Source: Paenibacillus rigui
GTDB lineage: Bacteria > Bacillota > Bacilli > Paenibacillales > NBRC-103111
Direction of reading: 5' to 3'
Assembly (NCBI RefSeq): GCF_002234615.1
Contig: NZ_NMQW01000009.1
Location: 1-57,752 of the forward strand
DNA length: 57,752 nucleotides
The notes beneath the pieces were generated by a model. The model had not been told where the DNA came from. It ran no database searches and saw only the letters and a program-made list of their open reading frames with translations. A program made the position numbers and the translations under genes. Positions 44,018 through 51,599 of the stretch are shown piece after piece (the first letter of the stretch is position 1; the number at the start of each line of letters is the position of its first letter).

Positions 44018-46095
44018 TAGAACACATAATCTCCTTTAGGGTAGACCGTTTGATTCTTTAAAACGTTCTCTAATTCACGAGTTGCAGTACCAATAATTAT
44101 TTGCAAATTTTCACCGTATCTATCGTTTATATTTATTAGTACATCCTTTAACCCTTCCAAATATTTAGAATCCCCTTCTTCTTTATTAGGACTGTCAATA
44201 ATAAGAAATCGTGTATGGCGACCAAAATTTTTCTCTATGTCTAACTGCATTAGTCCTAAGTAAAAAGCAAGCTTTACTCTTAACTGTTCACCTTCTGCAA
44301 TGTCATCAAATTTCATACTAACATCATTTTGTATATAAGTTACATTAAATTTATTATCGATCTCAATATCTGTTATCGATTCAAGTCCAAATTCATGGAT
44401 CTCTGCCAACATCATACTTGCCAAAGTGTCTAAAATATTTTTGCTCTTTTCATACCTTTTTTGATCCAGGAAATCAATCGCTGAATTTAGTACCTTTAGT
44501 TCCTCTTCCATTTTTTCTACTATTATCTGTTCGTTACTATTATCACTAGCACTATCCCTCTTGTATAGCAACACAGCACGTTCAGCTATTAATTTTTTCT
44601 CTTCTTCCGATATATCACTACTATTTTGTCTAACCAAATTAATATTACCGATAATATTAGAGAGCTCAGATTCCATTTCTTCTTCATATTTTCCCTGTAG
44701 TTTCAGCTGATTTCTTATTACCTCAACTTCGCGATTCGCTTGTTCCAAATTATCTTTAATTTCCTGTATCTTCACTTTAATTAAACTTATCTCATTTTCT
44801 AATTTCTTTAGTAGTGTTTTTGTTTCTTCAATCTTATGGAGATAAACTTGCCTATTCTCATCATCGATTTTTACATGCTCGTGGCATAAAGGGCATATTT
44901 CATCAATTTGAGAGTGATGATTATTTACCTCTTGATTACAACTTGGACAACACTTAATGTCTAGATTAGAAAAAAATTGCCCAATCTCTATATATTCTAA
45001 TAAATCGTTAAGGAGTCGATTATATCTTATCATTTCCTTACGAATTCTTCTTTCTTCGTATTCGTACTCCTCAAGTTTTCTTAATAGTTCCGCCTGCTTT
45101 TTAATTGCTCTTTGAGATTCTTGACTCGTCTTCAACGTTCCTGTATTAGTATGGTTCAATTTTCTTATCATTCGATTATATTCATTTTGAAGTCGAGAAA
45201 GTTCTTGCATTAGTGAATTATTGTTAATTTGCTCTAGTTTTCCTTGAATCTGCTCCAATTTATGTTCAATTTCACCATTTTCGTTTTTTGCCGCATTGTC
45301 CTTCCGGTTCTCGAATTCCTTATGCTTGCTCAACTCAAACAGCAACATATCCCTCTTGACGCTGAGATGGTTTATCAAATTAGTATATTCAAAACCTAAC
45401 AACATTTGAAAAACCTTCTGATCCTGTCCCCCATAGAAAGACACACTATCTTTTGATTCTAAATAAATAGACTTATAGTATGTTTTCCAACTTGCACTTG
45501 CTTCCACAAGGTCATTGCTGTCTTTTGCTGAAGACTTTTGAGTCCATTTTAAAGAATAGTAGGAAAATTGATTGAAGAAAAACTTCTGAATTTCATCGTA
45601 GTATTTTGTGTTATTATTCGCCTGGAAAATGATCTTGTCATCAATAGAATTAACATCAGCAAGCTCTTTCCATGGAATACTATATAGAATTCCTTTGAAT
45701 CTTTTTTCCAAAGATATCATTACCGTGTAGTCTTTATTACTAATCTTAAAACCTAAAGTAACGTTTTTTATCCACTGTTTAACATCAGCTTTAATACTGT
45801 TTACATCTCCAGTTAAAGCAGCCTTTAGAACTTTAAAGACTGTAGACTTACCTCTCAAGTTGTCTGCAATAATTATATTTACACCTTGTTCAAACTCCTT
45901 TATGAAATTTATACTTTCACCGTTTTTCTTTTGACCATTAAATTCCAGATAATTTATAACCAATCTCTTTCCTGTTGAAATGGGCATATCTTCGATTGCA
46001 GAATCGAAATTAATAAGAGCCTTTGCTTGATTAATATTTACATGCTTGAATTCTTCCACTAGTTTATTAATGATACTTTCTAAATCCTTATTCAT
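44017..46095 (-). CDS. SMC/Rad50-like ATPase of an ABC-three-component (Lamassu-like) system
   Basis: 692 aa. N-terminal ATPase half with Walker A A77-DNLRGKST (the first Gly of GxxxxGK is Ala), long coiled coil about 250-370 and 410-550, and a CxxC...CxxC zinc hook between the coils (C383, C386, C401, C404). The C-terminal half has the signature-like EGEQLRVKLAFYLGL and Walker B RFLIIDSPNKEE (D634). This is the ABC-ATPase layout of LmuB/ABC-3C proteins, which sense invading DNA and release an effector. Its start overlaps the upstream gene by ATGA. Bacterial RecF/SbcC relatives are alternatives, but the three-gene context favours ABC-3C. Confidence 0.82.
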   Translation of the reverse strand: MNKDLESIINKLVEEFKHVNINQAKALINFDSAIEDMPISTGKRLVINYLEFNGQKKNGESINFIKEFEQGVNIIIADNLRGKSTVFKVLKAALTGDVNSIKADVKQWIKNVTLGFKISNKDYTVMISLEKRFKGILYSIPWKELADVNSIDDKIIFQANNNTKYYDEIQKFFFNQFSYYSLKWTQKSSAKDSNDLVEASASWKTYYKSIYLESKDSVSFYGGQDQKVFQMLLGFEYTNLINHLSVKRDMLLFELSKHKEFENRKDNAAKNENGEIEHKLEQIQGKLEQINNNSLMQELSRLQNEYNRMIRKLNHTNTGTLKTSQESQRAIKKQAELLRKLEEYEYEERRIRKEMIRYNRLLNDLLEYIEIGQFFSNLDIKCCPSCNQEVNNHHSQIDEICPLCHEHVKIDDENRQVYLHKIEETKTLLKKLENEISLIKVKIQEIKDNLEQANREVEVIRNQLKLQGKYEEEMESELSNIIGNINLVRQNSSDISEEEKKLIAERAVLLYKRDSASDNSNEQIIVEKMEEELKVLNSAIDFLDQKRYEKSKNILDTLASMMLAEIHEFGLESITDIEIDNKFNVTYIQNDVSMKFDDIAEGEQLRVKLAFYLGLMQLDIEKNFGRHTRFLIIDSPNKEEGDSKYLEGLKDVLININDRYGENLQIIIGTATRELENVLKNQTVYPKGDYVF

Positions 46096-46748
46096 AGACT
46101 CTCACCAAACTCCTTAAAAAACTGTTTTTTTACGAGTTCTTGAATATCGGTAATATACTCTTTATAAGAAGTATTTCTATATTCATCAATCTGATATTGG
46201 AGGGCTTTTAAATTTGAACCAGAATAATCACCGAAATACTTTTTGATTAACCCACACCTATTAACATACCAATTTAACAATCCAAGACTTTTGAGATTCT
46301 CAGCCATTTTCTCATCGGCTTCATCTGTAACATAATAACTCTTTTTAATCACTCTTAAGCTTGTATCGCGTTCACTTGAATATTCAATAAACCCACACGA
46401 AATCAAAAATGCAATAACATGATCTATGTCTTCATAGGCACCAAAAAAGAATTTTTCCATTTCTAATCTGCGTACTTCCGGTTCGTTATCGACGAATATT
46501 TTTTTTATAACATCTCTAATTTCTGTCTTACTCACTGTTCCAGTCTTTACTAGTTCCAGCAATTCATATGCGAGGTAATCCGGGTTTCTTAATAAAAAAT
46601 CTATTTTTTGGATTTTCACTTCAGAATGCAGAACTTTACAACAATTCGGCCGACTTGAATCTTGGCATTCTTCGCCAAAGAAATAGATTATAAAAAATAT
46701 TCTGATACGATCCTTGTATAACCTGATTTTTCCATAGTCTATATCCAT
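46092..46748 (-). CDS. ABC-three-component middle-component-like protein
   Basis: 218 aa. First gene of the operon, overlapping the ATPase gene by ATGA. The N-terminus (KIRLYKDRIRIFFIIYFFG) is hydrophobic, then helical segments with a winged-helix-like part (VIAFLISCGFIEYSS, RVIKKSYYVTDEADEKMAEN). This size, position and wHTH-like character fit middle components (MC, LmuC-like) of ABC-3C/Lamassu systems that bridge ATPase and effector. ATG 46748 has AGGAG 12 bases upstream. The assignment rests on context more than on sequence. Confidence 0.6.
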   Translation of the reverse strand: MDIDYGKIRLYKDRIRIFFIIYFFGEECQDSSRPNCCKVLHSEVKIQKIDFLLRNPDYLAYELLELVKTGTVSKTEIRDVIKKIFVDNEPEVRRLEMEKFFFGAYEDIDHVIAFLISCGFIEYSSERDTSLRVIKKSYYVTDEADEKMAENLKSLGLLNWYVNRCGLIKKYFGDYSGSNLKALQYQIDEYRNTSYKEYITDIQELVKKQFFKEFGESL

Positions 46749-46979
46749 ACAAATCTAAATCTCCTATAGTTCTTTTTTTCACCGCGATCAATACTCAACC
46801 ACTTAAAATATGACTATTGACTTATAGAAAAATAGTAATATTCTTGATATATTTCGATCTTTTCCTTCTTTTTCCTCTTTCTACAAACGATCTATTTGAT
46901 ATACATAAAGCGGTATATGATGGAGTTCCCTCCAACTCTAGGATTCACGGATAAGTCGTACCACTCGTCAATGTCGCTT

Positions 46980-47245
46980 GTATGGTGCACAAATTTCTAA
47001 TGACCATGTAGCTTGTTTAAAGCACCTCGACCCAGTTGCATTGCGCAAACGTTCAGGTTCGCCAGTTGGCTGGATTCTCCCTTGCAGACGCTAGAAGGGA
47101 GGCCATCTCAGGCTTGCTACCTTCTGTCTTCGCTTAAGTCTGAAATTACTTTCAGCCGTCCACGACTCGCTATTGGTAGCTTGGCTTTAGCCTTCCCAAG
47201 CAGGATTTCCACCTGCTAAACTTCACACCCTAGGCTTGGTCGCAC
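46980..47245 (-). mobile_element. Group II intron 5' fragment (domain I)
   Basis: On the minus strand the segment starts GTGCGAC at 47245 and continues GGGTGTGAAGTTTAGCAGG, GAAATCCTGCTTGGGAAGGC and a run of paired segments, as in the 5' ends of bacterial group II introns. No reverse transcriptase/maturase gene or domain V (GAGC...GTTC type) is seen downstream, so only a truncated ribozyme remains. The right-hand limit at 47245 is clear; the left limit is approximate. Confidence 0.5.
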
Positions 47246-47345
47246 CGAGAGTTGAGATATTAAGATTAACAAAAAAAAACAGAACGATCATGTCAAATAA
47301 TCTCTCAAATATTCTAAGATAAATGCTTATTATATTAATATTACG

Positions 47346-47393
47346 AAAATCCCGGATTACGCACCAAGTTGACTGAGGTGCTATCCGGGATTT
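47346..47393 (-). terminator. Terminator of the second transposition operon
   Basis: AAATCCCGGAT/ATCCGGGATTT stem with an inner GCACC/GGTGC helix, followed by a short T-run on the minus strand, 24 bp after the gene at 47417. Confidence 0.7.
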
Positions 47394-47416
47394 ACGTAAT
47401 ATTGTCAAGACTAGTT

Positions 47417-47794
47417 TTATGATTCACTCCAACGTTCCTTATACACATTTTCGACTTCTTCTGAGGGCATCTGCTTAAGAAACTGCTCAAACTCAATAAT
47501 AATGGCCGCTGCATCCATTGAGTCTGAGTATCCGGCTTTATCAAACGCAGCTATTAAAGAACCAATAACATGTTTATAAGTAAGTTGTTTTCTTAAACCA
47601 TGAGATATAGTGTCGATAAATAATTCACTATTATAGATGGCTTCCTTTTGGAGAATTGCGTCTTTCGTTTTCAGAAAAATGCATAGTGATTCCAGATAAT
47701 ATGCAAAGGTGCCTTCAGTCGGAATTTTTTTAATATGACGATCTAAAATATGAATCAAATAGTTCACTTTCTCAGCATCATTTAACAACGTCAC
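47417..47794 (-). CDS. Uncharacterised small helical protein downstream of TniQ/TnsD
   Basis: 125 aa, GTG start at 47794 with GGAG ten bases upstream. Helical with no recognised motif (KVNYLIHILDRHIKKIPTEG, AAAIIIEFEQFLKQMPSEEV). Last gene of the operon 50439-47417 and followed by a terminator. Probably an accessory protein of the Tn7-like module, known only from context. Confidence 0.6.
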   Translation of the reverse strand: MTLLNDAEKVNYLIHILDRHIKKIPTEGTFAYYLESLCIFLKTKDAILQKEAIYNSELFIDTISHGLRKQLTYKHVIGSLIAAFDKAGYSDSMDAAAIIIEFEQFLKQMPSEEVENVYKERWSES

Positions 47795-47859
47795 GTACGT
47801 TCAACTCCAATCTATTTAATTTGTAAACTCAATAATTCTTGAAGAAGCACCTAATGAAG

Positions 47860-49722
47860 TCAGGCCGCAGGTGATGCATTATGACAAAGAACTATTTTCC
47901 GTATTTCTGCTCTACTTAGCCAATACTTTTTCCCGATCCCCCTCATTGCATCTTGTAGATTGCCTTCCTTTATCCTTCGGCGTATGGTCACTTCTGATAC
48001 CTGAAATTCTTTTGACGCCTGATCAATCTTGACGTGTTCACTTAGGAATCTGTCTATATACGACATGTTAAATAGGTACTGTTTTCTGCCATCCCTTAAC
48101 AATAAAATTCGTTCTGGCACAAATATTCCCTCGACCATCAGACGGTTCATGGTGCTTTCACCAACATGCAGTAAAAGCATAACATCTTTCATGTAATATC
48201 CATCCGAATGCTGCTTTTCCCTCCTCAGATCAGAAACACATTCCCACAACTGCTGCTCGTTAAAAAACAAATCGGAGAGTTTTTCTTCTGGAGAGGATGT
48301 GCGTGGGGAAAGTCTACCTTCCATTATGAACATAATGAGTTTTACAATAGTCAGCCCATTCACAGAAAACTTTATTAATGCTTGATGGAATGACAAATCA
48401 TCATCTGTCTTCTCTCCTTTTCGGCCGCGGCAACGTTTCATTAACTCCGCGACTTCATTTTTCACTAAAAGCGTGTCTTCGGAGAATGGTGTTTTGTGTT
48501 CATGCAATAAGCCGGCTTGCAGGATTGACGGTACCGCATCTCGACCAATCCCCAGTAAACTCGCTGCTTGTATTCGGGTAAAGAATTGTCCCCTTCTTTG
48601 AACGGCCTTTTCCAACGAGTTTTTTTCCACAAAATATCGTTTTCTGCTTCCTTGTTTTAAGATTTTCGTTTGAATCATATTACTATCCGCCAGCTTTTCT
48701 ACCTTCCCATAGCCAAACTTATCCTTGATCTCCTCGCGTGATAGAAACACACGTTTTGTAAGTAAAGCTTGATTGGACTTGAATACTGAGAAATCCGAAC
48801 GTATCTTACCTTCGTGCCATTGCTCCAACCAGTAAGTATCATATGCCTCTTGAATAGGAAGAAACGCCCTGTCTGAGAATACATTCTCATAGAATGCCTT
48901 CTTTTCGTATTTGGTACGATATTTATGTCGGAAGAAGGCCAGCAGCACCTGATAATAATGGGTCGGAAAATTACTATACATCCAGTGCACATTAGCAAAT
49001 GCAGTTGTCGCATTCTCAACGCTCTGTTGGCCATTCTTATTACGAAGAAAGCCGCGAATCGGAATCGGTTTATCATGAATAAAACTGTTCATTCCATCTA
49101 ACAGGTAGAAACTGTGATAGGCAAGTGACATATATTGTTGTAGTGAGAATTCAGGAAAAATTAGTGACTCTTTCCTTCCAGAGATTCGGTCAGTTAAGTC
49201 CTTTTGTGATAAGTACACTATACTTTCTGGCTCTATCCGCTTGTAGGGAGATGCAAGATAGGAATGGCCGCAACGGGAACATTTCCCTTTCATATAATTG
49301 TGCATACTAATGTAAGCTCCGCACGCATCGCATTTGTCTATAAGCAATACCATGTGTTCTGTGCAAACGGTTAAAGGATACAACAGCCAGATCCGGCAGT
49401 GTCGATGTACTCCCTCCGTGATACATGCCGGACAGTATTTTACCCGACGACGCTGGATCATTTGTTGATAGAACGTCTCTCCCAGCAAGGATTGAAACAC
49501 CTCAGCTGACATGGCTTTTAATTTCTCAGCAGCGCATCCGGAGATTTGACTCAGTTTTTCTATCATCTTGTCATCGAAATCATTTCTGCTAATTCGAGAT
49601 GCGTCACACCTCAGTATCTTAGCCAAATTTGAGCCGGAAGGATACACATTCGCTTTAGCTAGCCTATGTGTGAAGCTCGCCAGGCTCTCTCCTTCAATTA
49701 CCTCCGGCCTTATCAGTAACAT
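47860..49722 (-). CDS. tniQ: TniQ/TnsD-like target-selection protein (second copy)
   Basis: 620 aa from ATG 49722 (MLLIRPEVIEGESLASFTHR), eight bases after GGAGGG; an in-frame Met at 49746 is less likely. N-terminal TniQ domain about 1-160 with zinc ligands in VKYCPACITEGVHRHCRIWL, TVCTEHMVLLIDKCDACGAY and KCSRCGHSY. The long C-terminal part has two or more HTH-like units (YYMKDVMLLLHVGESTMNRL, IDQASKEFQVSEVTIRRRIK) as in TnsD proteins that bind a fixed attachment site. Its start overlaps the previous gene by 29 bp. In Tn7-like elements the TniQ/TnsD protein recruits TnsC to the target; the site recognised is unknown. Confidence 0.85.
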   Translation of the reverse strand: MLLIRPEVIEGESLASFTHRLAKANVYPSGSNLAKILRCDASRISRNDFDDKMIEKLSQISGCAAEKLKAMSAEVFQSLLGETFYQQMIQRRRVKYCPACITEGVHRHCRIWLLYPLTVCTEHMVLLIDKCDACGAYISMHNYMKGKCSRCGHSYLASPYKRIEPESIVYLSQKDLTDRISGRKESLIFPEFSLQQYMSLAYHSFYLLDGMNSFIHDKPIPIRGFLRNKNGQQSVENATTAFANVHWMYSNFPTHYYQVLLAFFRHKYRTKYEKKAFYENVFSDRAFLPIQEAYDTYWLEQWHEGKIRSDFSVFKSNQALLTKRVFLSREEIKDKFGYGKVEKLADSNMIQTKILKQGSRKRYFVEKNSLEKAVQRRGQFFTRIQAASLLGIGRDAVPSILQAGLLHEHKTPFSEDTLLVKNEVAELMKRCRGRKGEKTDDDLSFHQALIKFSVNGLTIVKLIMFIMEGRLSPRTSSPEEKLSDLFFNEQQLWECVSDLRREKQHSDGYYMKDVMLLLHVGESTMNRLMVEGIFVPERILLLRDGRKQYLFNMSYIDRFLSEHVKIDQASKEFQVSEVTIRRRIKEGNLQDAMRGIGKKYWLSRAEIRKIVLCHNASPAA

Positions 49723-50119
49723 CTTCGGTACCCTCCAGTTCATCATTCCGTTTCACGTCGTCCGGGACTTTCCAAATCCCATGAAGTTCTTCTATTCTCC
49801 ACTCCAATGTTTTCATATAGTCCAACATGCGAGCTATTGTGGGCTTCGTTACAAAACCAGGAACACCGCTTGTTTGAACCTTAATCATTTTATCAAACAT
49901 GTCGCTTTGTTTCTCAACGGTCTCCACACGATTGTTTTTAAACCGAAAAAGAAGCCTAAGAAAGCTCTCCCAGCATTCCAAACGATCATGAAGAAGTATT
50001 AATTTGTAATAATGATCACTGTTGTTTGTAAAAGGGTAATCAAAATATTTTTTATTTCTCTCAATTGATGCTTGGTATGATTTGATATTTCGCTCCACGA
50101 GCGTTATTAGTTCGTTCAT
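49694..50119 (-). CDS. Uncharacterised 141-residue accessory protein of the Tn7-like module
   Basis: 141 aa, helical, no recognised domain (NELITLVERNIKSYQASIER, KPTIARMLDYMKTLEWRIEE). Overlaps the end of the preceding gene by 4 bp and the start of the TniQ/TnsD gene by 29 bp, so it is translated together with them. The tight coupling suggests a role in transposition or target choice, but this is not seen in the sequence itself. Confidence 0.65.
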   Translation of the reverse strand: MNELITLVERNIKSYQASIERNKKYFDYPFTNNSDHYYKLILLHDRLECWESFLRLLFRFKNNRVETVEKQSDMFDKMIKVQTSGVPGFVTKPTIARMLDYMKTLEWRIEELHGIWKVPDDVKRNDELEGTEDVTDKAGGN

Positions 50120-50439
50120 CGCTTCATTCTCCGCTTTCTTGGATAACGTTGTTGAAGCCGCTGTAACTGCTTGTAGTACTTTTGCCTATTTTTAAGAGGA
50201 GTGACAGTATCACTTAGCACATAACAAGTGATGATAGTCTTTCGATTGTTGAGCTCGATCTGAATGATATCTCGGTAACAAGGAAAAAAATAAACCTTCA
50301 CTTTGCTTAAAATCATCCTGCTTGCACTTGAAAACCACTGCTCCTGAATAGCTCGGCTGCAAGAGTAAAAATGACCATCGAATAAAATGCCCCATGGCAA
50401 GATCACCCCTTGCCCAGATGAGCTGTTCATAATCATCAT
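50116..50439 (-). CDS. Small protein of the Tn7-like module, possible beta-barrel
   Basis: 107 aa, ATG 50439 after AAAGGGTG. The first part, GQGVILPWGILFDGHFYSCS, then VKVYFFPCYRDIIQIEL, vaguely recalls the beta-barrel at the C-terminus of Mu/TnsB-type transposases (GIxxNGxxY pattern); the end is basic (QRYPRKRRMKR) and could bind DNA. First gene of the second transposition operon, just after the tnsC terminator. Function unknown. Confidence 0.6.
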   Translation of the reverse strand: MMIMNSSSGQGVILPWGILFDGHFYSCSRAIQEQWFSSASRMILSKVKVYFFPCYRDIIQIELNNRKTIITCYVLSDTVTPLKNRQKYYKQLQRLQQRYPRKRRMKR

Positions 50440-50517
50440 GAAAATTCACCCTTTCTATTAGATATAATTCTATTATTTCCGATTTTGATAAATTTATAAC
50501 CTGGTAGATTACAAAAA

Positions 50518-50557
50518 CAAAAAAGAAGAGCACCTGCATCATCGCAAATGCTCTTCT
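50518..50557 (-). terminator. Rho-independent terminator after tnsC
   Basis: AGAAGAGCA/TGCTCTTCT stem followed by a long T-rich tail (TTCTTTTTTGTTTTTG) on the minus strand. It separates the tnsABC operon from the second operon. Confidence 0.82.
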
Positions 50558-50567
50558 GTTGAACTCT

Positions 50568-51596
50568 TCATTTCTTTTTGCGCCCCTGCTTTCTTGCCTC
50601 CTGGGACTTCTTAAGGAAAGCCTCCTCCATCTTTTGCTCCACTTCCATTACCTCTCTCAAATCGAAATTAGATTGTTCAAACGGGTTTATGGCAAAAGGG
50701 CGGACAGAACGAGTAATTCGGTGATAAGCATCCCGCAACGCTCTCTCTGTCAAGCAATCCTCCCCCTTGCGGAGAGCGATTTTCGTTGCTTCTCGTAACA
50801 AATCCTTGATATAACGGGGGACGCCATGTGAAAAATAGTAGATTTTCGCCGCTGTCTGTGGATCACCCAAATTCGAGCTTTCACAAAAAGGCAGCTGGTC
50901 ATCCATATATTTTAAAAATTTTCGGAATTCCAGCTGCTCCTCGCGGCTCCCGAAGTGAAACTGCTCAAATAAAATACGATTCGCATACCGTCCATCGAGT
51001 TGCTCATTGTGCTCAAAGATCCGCTGGGATTCCGGTAGGCCGCAAAGAACGACCGGAATTCGAATCTCCTCTGCTAGTGTCTTCAACCAGTCAGATGCCA
51101 ACGCAAGGACGTGCTGCGTATCCCGATCAATTAAGTGCTGGAACTCATCCAAGATGATCATTTCAATATGACATTTTTGCACATAAGTCTGAATACGTTC
51201 GGTCATGTTCTCTTCGGATCCGCTATCAAAAAGCAAATCACCGAGTTGCCTTAAGATTTTGGAAGCCAGCGCCTTGGGCGACTTTGCCCTGGGCGGCACT
51301 TTCACATATAAGATAGGTACATGTGTGTATGTCTTCATCATTTTGCGGGGATAACGTTCCAAGTATTGTTCCAAAAGCGTGGTTTTCCCAACACCCGTTC
51401 GTCCCCCAATATACAAGCTTTCGGCCAAGACGGACTCCTTAGATAATTCGTGTACTTCTTCGAGCTGTCTCATGGCTTCGTTGAACTTAGGATGTTTCAC
51501 TATGATTTTTTTGACATGTTCTATCCGTCTGGCGTACTCATGAAAAGTTGGCGGTGTACCGTTTAATGTTGGAAATCGCTCCATCCGCTCTATCAT
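50568..51596 (-). CDS. tnsC: TnsC/TniB-like AAA+ transposition regulator
   Basis: 342 aa. AAA+ ATPase with Walker A GGRTGVGKTTLLEQYL (G65-T72) and Walker B MIILDEFQHLI (D150-E151), sensor region VVLCGLPESQRIFE. TnsC-type ATPases form filaments on DNA that link the TniQ target selector to the TnsA/TnsB transposase. It starts 3 bp after the tnsB stop. The basic C-terminal tail (KKSQEARKQGRKKK) may contact DNA or TniQ. It ends the first operon at a strong terminator. Confidence 0.92.
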   Translation of the reverse strand: MIERMERFPTLNGTPPTFHEYARRIEHVKKIIVKHPKFNEAMRQLEEVHELSKESVLAESLYIGGRTGVGKTTLLEQYLERYPRKMMKTYTHVPILYVKVPPRAKSPKALASKILRQLGDLLFDSGSEENMTERIQTYVQKCHIEMIILDEFQHLIDRDTQHVLALASDWLKTLAEEIRIPVVLCGLPESQRIFEHNEQLDGRYANRILFEQFHFGSREEQLEFRKFLKYMDDQLPFCESSNLGDPQTAAKIYYFSHGVPRYIKDLLREATKIALRKGEDCLTERALRDAYHRITRSVRPFAINPFEQSNFDLREVMEVEQKMEEAFLKKSQEARKQGRKKK

Positions 51597-51599
51597 CGT

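Noticed and set aside
47013-47219. 68-codon plus-strand open frame
   Set aside because: It lies on the antisense strand of the group II intron fragment; the structured RNA explains the open frame.
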